Origin: Cryptomeria japonica
Taxonomy: Eukaryota; Streptophyta; Pinopsida; Cupressales; Cupressaceae
Assembly (NCBI RefSeq): GCF_030272615.1
Contig: NC_081405.1
Location: forward strand, 153,345,113-153,409,112
Length of the DNA stretch: 64,000 bases
Direction of reading: 5' to 3'
A program made the position numbers and the translations under genes. This document shows positions 25,562-36,856 of this stretch, piece by piece; the first letter of the stretch is position 1, and each line of letters begins with the position of its first letter. The notes beneath the pieces were generated by a model, which ran no database searches, was not told where the DNA came from, and was given only the letters and a program-made list of their open reading frames with translations.

Positions 25562-26006
25562 TGTTGGTGTAAGTTATATCTCATAATTACACTAAATACT
25601 TAAGTTGACTTAGGGTAATGCATTTCATAGTAGTTTGGATATGAGACACTTAGGGAAGTGTGCACATAGGGATGGTGTATGTAGGAGAAATTCTACCTTT
25701 TGTGGTCTTATCTTGTTGTTATATTCCACCTTTGGTGGGTGATCCACCTCATGTGGATTATTTTATTATTTCTCCTACCTACCCTTGTTTCTCATTGAGC
25801 CACATGTCATGATTGTGTGTTCACATATCCATATGGCCTTTCCTTTATAAACAAGCTCATCTACATTATATGTAATTTTAATGATCTAGTTGATCAGTAT
25901 TTTGCATATTGATTAGAATACAATCTATTCGTATCAAATCTATTTGTCTCTCTTTTGTGCTATTCAATGTGCTCTTGATCTTGGCTATTTTCAACAAATT
26001 CTTATA
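25562..26006 (+). mobile_element. 3' LTR of the copia-type element
   Basis: Starts TGTTGGTGTAAGTTATATC and ends TTCTTATA, so the terminal CA has become TA. It is homologous to 8022-8449 throughout, with a clear TATA box (TTTATAAAC, 25844-25852). Confidence 0.9.
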
Positions 26007-28852
26007 GTTTCTTTTGCTTTGTTTGACTTCAGAGTTTGAAGATTCCAAAACCCTGAATTTTTTGTTGTTTTTCGCTTTGACACTTTGGGACTCCGAAATC
26101 CCGAAATCCCAAAGTTTCCCTTTGTTGGTTTCTCTTTGATTTTGGAACTATAGAACCTCGGAGTCCTGAAGTCCTATGTTTGCTTCTTAGAGCCCCGAGA
26201 TCCCAGAACTCCAGAATCTTAGGTTCTCTATTCGTTTTGTTTGTTCCTTCTTTAGAGTTTTGGAACTCCGAAGTTCCGAGGTCATTCTCCTTTTGACCTT
26301 CGGAACCTTGGGATCTCGGAACCTCAAAGCCATTTGCTTGCCTTGAAGTCTCATGTTGTCATTTTTTCGTTATCCATCTTTGATTGTCACACATGCGTTT
26401 TGGTTTTTGTGTCGTTGTGTGTTGTCACTTGTGCATCTTTGTTTTGATGTGTGTGTCTTCTTGTTGGTCATTGTTTGTTCACGCTTTCGCTTGTCATCGT
26501 TTCCCTGGTTAGTTTAGATTAGTGTAGGGTGTAAAAGATCCACAAAATCCAAAAAAAATTGAAAACCCTCAAAAATCCATAAAAATAAAAATAAAATAAA
26601 AAATCCCCCAAAAATCCAAAAAATAATAAAATCTAAAAAATCTAAAAAAATTGCAAAAATTGAAAAAATAAATAAAAATTGAAAAACCTTTTGAAAATAA
26701 CAAAAAAATCAAAATTTGAAAAAATAAATAATCAAAAATTTGAGAAAATGAATCACGAAGTTTATCTAAAATTAAATTAAATTTTAAAATTAATTAAGTT
26801 TTATGTTAATGTTTTAGTTGTTTGAAATTTGAATTAATTCAAATTTTGAATAACATGCGATATAAATATAAAACTTCATTCTAATATTAAAATTTAAAGT
26901 TATTTTAATAATGTTTTCTTGCAATAATTGAATATAAATTTAATTTAATTTAATTTTTATTGTTTTAAGTGCGTTGATCAAAATTTAAATTTGATTAGAG
27001 TTTTAAAAGATATTAAAAATTAAATAAAATAAAATTTAAAATTGATATTAATATGTGCATACTTAGAGGAGCAAATAAATTTTTTAAGTTTTAAACTTTT
27101 GAATGAGCCCACAATGAAACTCTTCGAAGTTCCGAACTCTCGAAGTCTGGAGGTTTGTAAGTTTGAAAACCTAAAATCTCGAGCCCCCTAAAACCTAAAG
27201 ACATATAAAAGAAATTTTACAGAACTCGGGACCCTCGAAGTATGGAAGAGTCAATCTTTCAAAGTTTGGAACCCCGAGAGTCTGAAATCCCGAACTTCTG
27301 AGATATGGAGCAATGTGAGCGGCAAATGAATAAACTCTTCAAGATCTCAGATGCCTGAAGTCTCGAAGACCAAAGTTTGATGAACCTTGACACCCGGAGA
27401 GTCTGAAACTCCGGAGTGCCAATGAGGCTATGAAGGCGTGGCATTAATGACTGTGCAATAGATTATGAACAAACAAAAGTGCAATGTTAAGGAAAGCGAA
27501 TGAGCTGATGAAAGATTTCATGAGAGCGAATTTGCAATCTAGGAGGATCAGAATTGTGTGGTAAGCAGCAATGGAGCAATGTGAGGATAAGGTGCAATGA
27601 GGTAAACCATTTTGGTAATAAAGAAGCCTGAAAGAATGCAATCAATGATGAAGTGTTTATGCATAGAGAGTTATGACATAAGATCAATGCCATGGCGTCA
27701 AGTGAGCATTGATAAGAGCTCATCAATTTTTTGAAATAAGCAAAGAGCATTCACACATATCCATAGCACTACTGAATTAAGAACAAATCAAATGAAGCCT
27801 AATTAGGGCAACCCTCAAAACACATTTTAAAAGGCAAAGCCATGGAATGTGGATGATATTCATAGTACCAAAGTGAGGAGAATAAGAAGTTCCATGAAAT
27901 GCTCAGCTGAGAACACCAAGCAAAGATTGAGGTATTATTTTTTTCTCAAATGAATGCAATGAGTAAATTCAACAAAATCATCTTTTAATATTCTTCCTGA
28001 CCAGTAAAAATAAAGGAATGAATGCCAAACAAGCAACGCATAGAAAGGGCATGGAGTGGACAACCCATTGAGAACTCTAAGCAAGCAGGGGACTATGATT
28101 TACGATAATGTGATACGACTCGTGAGTAGAATTGGTAAATGGATGATGGATGCAATAATGGAAAGCCAGAGTAGTCAATAAGATTCCATGAGAGAGGGTG
28201 AAAGCACTCCAGAGTTTCAGACTTCGAAGGCTTGGAAGTTCAAGAGTTCCAAAGCCCAACACTCCGTAGTCTCAAAACCATGGGATACATGAAGAGTTGA
28301 GTCTAAAACTACGAAACATGAAAGCTCAGAATGGACATGAAGTGATGTGAAGATAGAAAAAGAAGCTCTCCAGAGGTTAGAGATACCCAAAACTAGACAA
28401 AACTTCATATGTTGGGAGTTTGAAACCCTGGACTCCAAAGTGACACAAAATCCAAACATAATGTGGGGGATAGCTAAACATTGATGAGCATGGAAAATAC
28501 ATAGTACAATGTTCAGTCCCACAATCTCGTGATTCCTAGAAGCTTGAAGCTCACAGTCACTCACATGCTTGAGGTCTAAGATAATCGAAATCCTTATGCA
28601 CAATTCAATATCCTAGAACTCTCACACTAACTAGTAATGAAGGGTTGTGATATAATGAAATGGTGTAGAATATTTGAATCAAAATCGTGCAACTATGAAG
28701 GATATACCAGAAAATGCGATGGAAACATAATTTTTTGGGGGAACAATATATTACCGATTCAAGTTGTCATAATGCATGAGTTTAAATCATTCAAAGCTAA
28801 GAAAAAAAGATTATTTTAAGCTAAGGCATGACCTATTATGACTTGCAACCTA
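26007..28852. other. Degenerate CCGAAG/TTCGGA-motif region with an A-rich block
   Basis: No supported gene. From 26020 to 26340 and again from 27115 to 27430, with sparser examples at 28200-28620, the DNA is crowded with related words such as GGAACTCCGAAGTTCCGAGG, ACTCCGAAATCCCGAAATCC, CCTCGGAGTCCTGAAGTCC and CCCGAGAGTCTGAAATCCCG. Between them, 26530-27080 is an A-rich or AT-rich block (AAAATCCAAAAA and ATTTAAATT words). The whole seems a decayed repeat landscape into which the upstream copia element inserted. Confidence 0.5.
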
Positions 28853-29800
28853 TGTTGGCAATTGACACGCAATTGGTTGGTTTCACTATGTTGTCATTGA
28901 TGGCAACATGGCAACTTGTTCTGGCTTCATACTTTGGTTCAATTGTCTACCGGTAGGCACTTCACAGACACTTCACTGACACCGGCACCGGCACCGATAG
29001 GTTGGATAGATTTTTTTGGATACCGGCAATGCAGGCCGACATGGTTTAGAATCAGGTTATCGGTATTGGAGGCCAGCGTCTTTTGGATCCGGCATCAGCA
29101 ATTATTTTTTATATTCATGTATTTATGTTATCTAACCGACATGTATATTTATATTGTAATTATCTTTGTGACCCGACATAAGGCATGATGAATTGTAAAG
29201 GGTATATAGGTCAGTTGGTTAGATCATTTTGATATATGATATAGATGAGAATGTGCATTGGGAAGGAAATAATGAAGGAGATGCAAAATATATGAGAGAG
29301 ATTGTGTATGTGAGGATATTTTTGTAAAGGGTTATTTCGGTATAGGGTTAAGGGTTTTAGACCAGAACAGACAGAGCTTAACTGGAACTGTATTCAGGCA
29401 TAGAAGATGATATCTTTGCAGTTCAATCATTTCTTCAGATTGTAGTCTGGATTTGTATGTAGTCAGTGAGACTCCTTTTGTGATTGAGCAGTGTGCTCTA
29501 GGCTGTAAGCCTTCCTGCAAGTGCAGGCCCCTATATTTTGTAATATCTCTTCATATGGCTAGTGGATTGATATTGTGGGTCACAAATCCCACCGTGGTTT
29601 CTCCTCTTTGAGGTTTTCCACATATAATTTTGTGTGTTATGGTATTCATTTATGTGATTGGCTTATTGGTTTCTTTACTTCTTTCAATTCTATATGTATC
29701 GGTATATCGATTGGTGTATGCATATTTTAATAAGGTTAAAATTGATAGTTCTGGTAGAACACTGATTCACCCCCCCTCTCAATGTTCTTGGATTCCAACA
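28853..29800 (+). mobile_element. Solo copia LTR (ACCGG-rich)
   Basis: It starts TGTTGGCAATTGACACGC, ends ...CACCCCCCCTCTCAATG...TTCCAACA and is 948 bp. Flanks are ACCTA (28848-28852) and ACCTG (29801-29805), a target duplication with one change. It has the same termini as the LTR at 3562-5120 and the solo LTR at 12844. Near 28975-29100 it carries CCGGCA/ACCGGC words. No PBS follows, so it is solo rather than a full element. Confidence 0.8.
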
Positions 29801-31490
29801 ACCTGTATTATTAAGGGTTCACATTTTGTGTGTGCAACCTGAGGGAAAAAGCATACAAGATGAAATGAGAACCGGTGTGATAAGGATGAGTAATTCACAT
29901 GAGATATTCACTACCATGCTAGAATATGGGAGTACAATGATATTTTAAGCATCGAACTATGTACTAGAGAAGGAAATGATAAGAAAAGCCCTAATTAGGG
30001 AAAACCAAACACAAACAACATTGACTAAAGCATTTGCAACAATTAACAAAAGAAGGCGAATATAATACAGCCAATAAGATAGCTTAACAATAGAAACATA
30101 GCCATAAGAGTGTCTATTGAATGACGATTAAATTAAACAAAAAAATCATCACCATGTACGAAGTACAAGAAAGGCAAGCCCAATTTAGAGCACCCATGGC
30201 GATGAAGCGATGAAAAGCCTGATTAGGGCAACGTATGGAAATATAAAACTAAGTAATTCACGAGTGAGTGAATTAGCAAATAAGGGAGAGGAGCCAATAC
30301 ATGTGTGCGGTCTAGAATGTAATATAGTTCATGTGTTGTTTGGCCCCACACTTGATCGCCTAACCTACCAAAACATGTGCACCCCAACCTGAAAATATAC
30401 ATCAAATTAAATCAATAAACATGCAGATACAAACATAAAACCTTTTAGAGCCAAAGTGTATCCAATATAATTTAATATAAAACATTGTGTGTCACATTGA
30501 AAGGGTCAAACAAGTATAACTGCCAAAAATATGTCGAGTTTGGCCACATGCACAAGCTAGTGTGCCATAAAGTGGCCCAAAATAACAAAAGTTAAGTGTC
30601 TTTATAAAACCATAAAGGACGAAAAATATGACATGTTTACAGACTCTGACACCAAATTTACGAACATAAATAAAAACTTCATATTGCCACCCGCACACAC
30701 ATGGACCCAAACACGACCCATCATATAGAACCTAAACAAACATTTAGGTCCATGTGTGCACCATGAAACATTTTTTCCTTGACATAGTTTCCAACCCTTT
30801 GTCCCATCTGTACTGCTTGAACCATCACCTTCAAGTCTCTTCATCGCGTTCTTACTGGTCCTGTCACGACTTCTCCTACCTGCAATGATGATAACAAGCA
30901 TGTAAGGCCACCATATTCCATTCAAAACAATCAAATCAAGCTTAAATGAATTGTCTCGACAAATTCAATGGACATTCAAATTTCAAATTCAAAACAGTAC
31001 ATTAAAAGGGGGAAACCACAAAATGTTTGTATAAAAAAAATGTCTCATCTCATTGTAGTCATAGACAAAGACAGCAAGCATTGCAGCAAGAGAAAGACAC
31101 GACAAGCATCGAAGAGGAGAAAATAGACACACCAATATAGGAGCTTCAACAAAAACGCACAGGTATTAATCTTGTTACCCTACATGTTCACAGTCCTTTA
31201 CTATCACATTTTATCCATTGACTATATTAATTTTGTTTGAAATGTTACATTTAGTTTTAAAATAATAACAATTATAAAGCTTACCAAAAAATTTATCCAA
31301 AAAGCCTTCAATTCTTCTTTACCCACGAATATTGTGTACTATTAGTTGGATAGGGTGGGGTTTTCTCTTCATCATCTTGCTCACCTACACCTCCCTCCAC
31401 ACCTATTCCATGGCCATCAAGGCTCAACTCTTTCTCATGTAGAAAGAGCTCCGATAATGTCCACCCCAAGGCCTCTTCTGTCCTCCTTGC
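29801..31490. other. Unassigned non-coding DNA
   Basis: No supported gene. Short open frames (60-110 codons) show no recognisable domain. Palindromic CCTAATTAGG words at about 29985-30000, with a variant near 30215, also occur near 27795. This hints that the flanks on either side of the solo LTR belong to one older repeat. Confidence 0.35.
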
Positions 31491-31493
31491 TTG

Positions 31494-31930
31494 TCAATCC
31501 TCCCCAACTTTCCATCTAATAAAGGGGAAGATGGTACTAACTCCACCTTCATTGGCCCCCTTCTGAAGATGAAACCCAATACCTATGATTTTCGTGAGGA
31601 GAAAACCCTCGAGGCCATCAAGCCATTCCTCCCCCATGCATGCATTCATCAACCACTTTACCTTGTCTGATATCTTCCCAATCTCTAGGCCCCATGCAGC
31701 CACCATGCTAATGATATCCGCATTCATGTGATATCAGTGATGTATTTGCATGATGCAATCCCCAAGAAAAATATTCAAATCAATTAGATTATCTGCATCA
31801 CTGTACTTGAATGTGGATTTCAGCCTTTTCTCAGATATCTTGCTGAGAAAAGCCAGCTACTGCTTCACTATGTAAAGAGTGAATGTGGCTTCCATTATAT
31901 CTTCAACTACCCAAAAACCACCCATCCACT
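31494..31930 (-). pseudogene. Unidentified protein-coding remnant
   Basis: One minus-strand frame stays protein-like for about 145 codons with only two stops. Readable segments include EDIMEATFTLYIVKQ, LAFLSKISEKRLKSTFKYSD, NLIDLNIFLGDCIMQIHH, then MNADIISMVAAWGLEIGKIS and CMGEEWLDGLEGFLLTKIIG. The mixed hydrophobic/charged pattern and relatively GC-rich codons differ from the AT-rich surroundings, suggesting a decayed exon or captured gene piece. I do not recognise the family. It lies just outside the pogo-like element. Confidence 0.3.
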
Positions 31931-32268
31931 ACACAGAAGAAGAAACCTACCAAAACAATCCATGAAATGTATTCATGACTCCTTTAAACTCTACCGACAG
32001 ATATATTTAACGGCAACTTAACTTCTTTCACTTATATGGCAGCGTCCAAAATATATCATGTCTCTTCCAACTTAATGCACATTTCCCATAATGTTTTTTC
32101 CAAATGTCACCTCATCCCACTAGTGCATTGTATTAATTGTCATCCGCGTTGTAATCTACAAAGTACTTTGTAATATTTATCGTTTATTAACCAATTAATA
32201 GTGTTCGTTTTCAATTCACATGCATATACAATTAATACCCATGCCAACACATATACTTTCCATTCATG
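31931..32268. other. Left flank of the pogo-like element
   Basis: AT-rich sequence without a gene, ending at the TA (32269-32270) that flanks the left terminal inverted repeat. Confidence 0.4.
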
Positions 32269-32270
32269 TA

Positions 32271-32390
32271 GAGGAGAGGAGCCAAAACATGACCACCTTA
32301 CCTTTGAGGTCAATGTGGGTACCACCTTTGACCACTAGCCAGGTAGACAGCTAAGTTGGCTACCCCATATCAAAGTATTGGGTGTATATA
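32271..32390 (+). repeat. Left terminal inverted repeat (about 120 bp, imperfect)
   Basis: Shares, in order, GAGCCA-AAC, ACCTTTGACCACTAGCCA and GCTAAGTTGGCTAC with the reverse complement of 38290-38426, where the middle word is AACTTTGACTACTGGCCA. Confidence 0.55.
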
Positions 32391-32439
32391 TATTATATGC
32401 ATTTACACAATATAATTTATATGCATATACAAAATACAA

Positions 32440-33240
32440 AATATGCACACACACATATATATACTCACATGTATGAATATATGTATGTATTATGTATGTA
32501 TATGTGTGTGTGTCTATGTATGTGTGTATACACACACACACACATATGAACATGTGTAAATTGAAACATTTAATGAAACAACGATTCAATCTTTTAATTC
32601 AAACTTTCAAACTCTTCGATTGACTCCTACAAACAATGACAATGAAACCCTCAACCAAGGAATTTCAAACCCTTAACCCCAACATTTATAACAATGACAT
32701 GCAAAGTGTGTATAAAATCGTGATTCTACTAAACTAAAATTAAAACTCTTCAATTGAGTCCCTTAAAGTGGTTTATAATATTTGAAATGATTAAATACAA
32801 TTGTATATCAAATCATGTACATGTATGTACATACAGATGAGCATATTTGTATATACATATATACATGTAAATACACATATACGAACATATATGAACATGT
32901 GTAAATTGAAACATTTAATGAAACAACGATTCAATCCTTTGATTCAAACTTTCAACCTCTTCAATTGACTCCTACAAATATTGACAATGAAACCCTCAAC
33001 CAAGGAATTTTAAACCCTTAACCCCAATATTTGTAAAGATGACATGCAAATTGTGCATAAAATTGTGATTCTACTAAACACACCTATATGTATGTAAACT
33101 GAAACTTCACTTGAGTCCCTTAAAGTGGTTTACAATGTTTGAAATGATAAAATACAATTGCATATCAAATAATGTACATGTATGTATATACAGATGAGAA
33201 AATCTATATATACATATATACATGTAAATACACAATTTCA
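32440..33240 (+). repeat. Two-copy tandem duplication, period 345 bp, with microsatellite
   Basis: CATGTGTAAATTGAAACATT recurs at 32551 and 32896. The copies then run in parallel through GAAACCCTCAACCAAGGAAT, AAGTGGTTTA and ATGTACATGTATGTA to about 33235. The first copy is preceded by AC/AT and TATG microsatellite (32440-32545). Similar CCCTCAACCAA and GAAACATTTAATG words appear near the right end of the window. No gene inside. Confidence 0.75.
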
Positions 33241-33580
33241 AATGATATATTTCCTTTTGTTTATGATTATATCTGTATATACAGGTGTGCATTTTTGTTT
33301 GAATTACTCAAAATATTCAACCATCTTTTTCCTTTCATCGGCACCCTCATGCTTACTATCATGTCCATGTTTGTAAATGACCACTCATTGTTGTACTGTA
33401 AAGTAATGTTTTGAGGTCACATGGTATATTTATAATCTATACCATGATGCAGATGACTATGGACAATTCAGAATGATACATTCCAAGAAATGCACATGGA
33501 CGCAATAGAGCATGGACATGTCAAACACAGATCAACACTATCAGATTGTAAAAAATTATGAAAACAATAGGTAAAACTAT

Positions 33581-34159
33581 TTGAAGGTCCATCACACACT
33601 AACAAGTCAAGGTAGTATTGCAACCCTGCCTCCAAATGATGCAGATTATGAAATCCTGAAATATCTCTGTAAATATTTCCCCACATCCCACTCTGTTATT
33701 CCACCCACAAAATGGCATGTTCACATCCTATTTACATGCATCCAAGCACAAAAAGAGTGGATTGAAAAGTATGCCCATCATGTTCACCAACTCTTTGTCT
33801 ATCCATACCCCTCTGATGATCTTGACTTCCCCACAAGATCTTGTTTCTTTTCAAAATTATTCAAGCTCGGGCTTGAATCATGGAAAACCAACTATATCAA
33901 TATATTTTTCTTAGAAAACTATGGTCCTCAAGTTTGACAATGATCTAAAAACTTGTCACGCCAACAACTGCTTTGTATAGTAATGAATGAACAAATCCCA
34001 TTGTGGATTTTTACCAAAGTATACAGTCAACCTAATTGTAAGCCTAATACCCCTTCCCGACTATACAGTCAAGTAATTATTTGGAAAGAACCTATTCCAA
34101 CTACACCACCACATCTAATTGACCCCAAAGGTTTTGACCATGAATCCGTACCAGAATAG
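33581..34159 (+). CDS. Unidentified ORF within the pogo-like element
   Basis: A frame of 118 codons (MKVHHTLTSQ, TLPPNDADYEILKYLCKYFP, HVHQLFVYPYPSDDLDF, LGLESWKTNYINIFFLENYG). After a short interruption a second frame reads MSRQQLLCIVMNEQIPLWIF then PTTPPHLIDPKGFDHESVPE. It has a protein-like composition but no motif I recognise. It precedes the transposase and could be an accessory ORF, a captured host fragment or chance. Confidence 0.3.
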
Positions 34160-34540
34160 GTGTTACGGGTTTAGAACAATAACTATTTTAAACCCCTATT
34201 GTACAAGTGTACAATACACTAAACCAATAAATAGTTGTAGGCCTAACTTTAGACAACATATTACGTTTTGTAAAAGGGAACCATAGTCCTACTGTTCAAG
34301 CATCACTAACATCTTACACTATGTTGTTATTTAATCTAAAATTGCACCTCCATTCTATATCAAGCATCATTTATCAACACGCATCGATGTACAACATGAC
34401 ATGGTTGGTTTCATCTCACACTACCAAATTCCAAATAGTATACCAGTTGTCTTTAGACATAAAGTTAAACATATCAACCATATTAGTCTATAGTTGTTAT
34501 TAATTTGCATAATTTAAATGATTAAAAAACTAACATACAT

Positions 34541-34560
34541 GTTCTTGTTGTTGTGTGCAG
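34541..34560 (+). promoter_or_regulatory. Candidate splice acceptor before the transposase start
   Basis: TTCTTGTTGTTGTGTGCAG is a strong pyrimidine/GT-rich tract ending in AG. The transposase ATG follows 20 bases later at 34580, suggesting a 5'-UTR intron. The donor is not identified. Confidence 0.4.
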
Positions 34561-34579
34561 ACATGTAAGGCAGACAAGA

Positions 34580-36856
34580 TGGATCCTCGTGGTTCAAAGA
34601 GATCAACATGCATGAGGTTGCATTCACATAAAAGAGGAGTCATGTTCCCTATAGAAGAAGATTCCCCACCTCCTATTGAGAATAATCCAAACCCTATACC
34701 CCCAACAACATAGGATTCCAATGAACAACCTATCCTGCCCACGGTGGAGGATTGTACTCCACCTTCAACTTCAAGAAAAGTTACTATGCGACAAAAGTTG
34801 TGGTTGACAGTAGACATGGAAGGTGCACTCCATGATGTTGAGGATAATGACATGTCCATATGGGGTGCATCAAAGAAATGGGGTATCCCAACTGCAACAC
34901 TATCAAAATGATTGGGTGGTCTCATGACCACGTCCGAGAAAGGTCCACCAACAATCCTCACAATTGAAGAAGAAGAGATTGTTCAATGGTGCCAAGAGAT
35001 GGCTATAGTTGGACATGGCCTCAAGATCATAAACTTGAAGGTAATTGTGTCTCAAATTTGTGAGAGTAGACCAACCCCTTTCAAGGATGGAATGCCTAGG
35101 AAGTCATGGTGGTTTGGTTTCAAGGCCTAACATCTGAAACTCAGCTTGTGGACAACTGAAGGCCTAGACAAAGACAGGGCACTAAGCCTGAGACCAGAAG
35201 TTATGTCTACTTTTTATGGAACATTGTCAAAAGCCTGTGCTGCTAATCCATATGGTCCTACTCATATATGAAATTGTGATGAAATGTGTTATGGTTTGCA
35301 GAAATGGGGCTATGAGGGTGCTTGCAAGGAAAGGAAGTTGGAACATGTCTTATATACTTTGGAAGAGTCGTGAAAGGATTACCATTATTTGCTACATTAA
35401 TACTTATGGGAAAAGCATTCTAGGATTCTACTTGTTCAAAGGCAAGAGGCAGTTTTAGAATTACATATCAAAATGCGAACTTGGTGCTTGCATGGCAGCA
35501 TGAAAACATGTGTGGATGACCAAGGAACTATTCCTTAATTGGTTGCACCACTTCAAGCGCTTTGTTGTTCCAGGGGGTGTATCACCCACCAATAGGAACT
35601 TGTTGATATTCGACAACCATGGCAGCCATGTTGCATTGTCAACCATCTAGGAGGCAAGGATGTTGGCTATAGACTTGCTCACATTCCCAGCTCACACCTC
35701 TCACAAGCTATAACCACTCGATGTGAGTGTGTTCTCTCCATTCAAGACCTACTTCAAATAAAAAAGAGTCGTGGATAGCAAGGTTCCTAAATGTAGAAAT
35801 CAAGAGGGCAAAACTAGCAGAAATAAGAAGCAAATCTTTGGCCAAGGCATTGACTATTTCTAACATTCTAGTAGGATTCAGAAGGACCAGGATATGGCCC
35901 CTCAATCCTGATGCCCTCATGGATGGCATGCAACACAACAAGACATTTGAGAATAATGATGGAAAAGATGCATCTGCAGTGTAAAACATGCTCAGTGTTT
36001 TGTGTGTTCATGTGTCACCAGAAGTGGTTGTAGAAAACATTGCTCTTATCTGTCAATCGGATTCAAATGCACAAGTGGATAGTGAACAACCAGCTAACAA
36101 CATCGATGCAACTACAGTTAATAGTGTGGATGAGAGTCTTGGCCTTCCATCCGAGTGAATTGCACCATCGTGGGTGGTGGAAGGGGCACTGGATCTAGGT
36201 GTTGACTTGCAAGGGCAAGAAGAATAGGGAACAAGCACCTTCCCTTCACCACCAGCTGGTTTCATGTCGGAGGTGGTGCACTACTATGCAAATTCTAGTC
36301 AATCTGACAGTGGAAATGATGTTGGTTTGACACAAGAAACATCAAAATATTGTAATGTGGAAGATGAAATCTTGCTATCACAAGTAAGTGAGATGCCTAC
36401 CTCCCAATAGGAGAAGACACACAATTATTAAAGTTGCCAGTTCACATTTTCAACAAGAAAAGTGGTAGGGGGGCTGGTAGTGGCATCCACTTGAGCCGAG
36501 AAGGGCAGTTTTTGACTTTTGATGAGTACATGGACGCTTTCATTATGCAAGGAAGATAGAAATAGATGAGACAAAAGAAAGAAAGAAAGAAAGAGTAAAT
36601 CAAAGAAAACAAGGTAGCAAGTTTATTGGTGAAAGAAAAGAAGGCACAGGAGAGAAAGGAGAAGACGGTCTTGCGGAAGGAAAAGGATGGGCTGAAAGAA
36701 TTAGAGAAGAAGGAAAAGGATGAAAGACAACAACGAGATAAGACAAGGATGGAAAACAAGGATGAGGAAAGAGAAATCGAGAAGAAGAGGGATATCTTGG
36801 AAAGAAAGAGGATGTCAAATAGTGAATCCAGTCCATCCATGCCTTTGCCTGAATGA
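34580..36856 (+). pseudogene. Pogo-like transposase (CENP-B/DDE_1 type), degraded
   Basis: Starting at ATG 34580 (MDPRGSKRS), an N-terminal helix-turn-helix region reads DNDMSIWGASKKWGIPTATL, then GPPTILTIEEEEIVQWCQEM, SRPTPFKDGMPRKSWWFGFK and LDKDRALSLRPEVMSTFY. The three catalytic acids of the DDE_1 core are all present: NCDE (GAT 35278-35280), FDNHGSH (GAC 35612-35614) and PLDVSVFSPFK (GAT 35720-35722). Frameshifts near 35275-35310, 35460 and 35745 and many stops break the frame. The C-terminal core (NVEIKRAKLAEIRSKSLAKA, FRRTRIWPLNPDALMD) is followed by a Lys/Glu-rich tail (36600-36840). It would excise and insert the element, but this copy is dead. Confidence 0.85.

Larger units (their letters stand above)
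8022..26006 (+). mobile_element. Copia-type non-autonomous LTR retrotransposon (interrupted)
   Basis: Two related LTRs (8022-8449 and 25562-26006), a tRNA-Met PBS at 8450, a polypurine tract at 25553-25561, a copia gag and a copia protease define this element. After removing the nested LARD-like insertion (about 11516-24959) it is roughly 4.5 kb. No integrase, reverse transcriptase or RNase H is found. Their place is taken by an acidic ORF (10816-11449, continuing at 24960-25145). It must therefore have moved with enzymes supplied by a relative. Flanking 5-mers (ATTTT and GTTTC) are not a convincing target duplication. Confidence 0.75.

Noticed and set aside
27444-28603. Several 61-128 codon minus-strand ORFs
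   Set aside because: No motifs, no frame continuity between them, and composition that of the degenerate repeat region.
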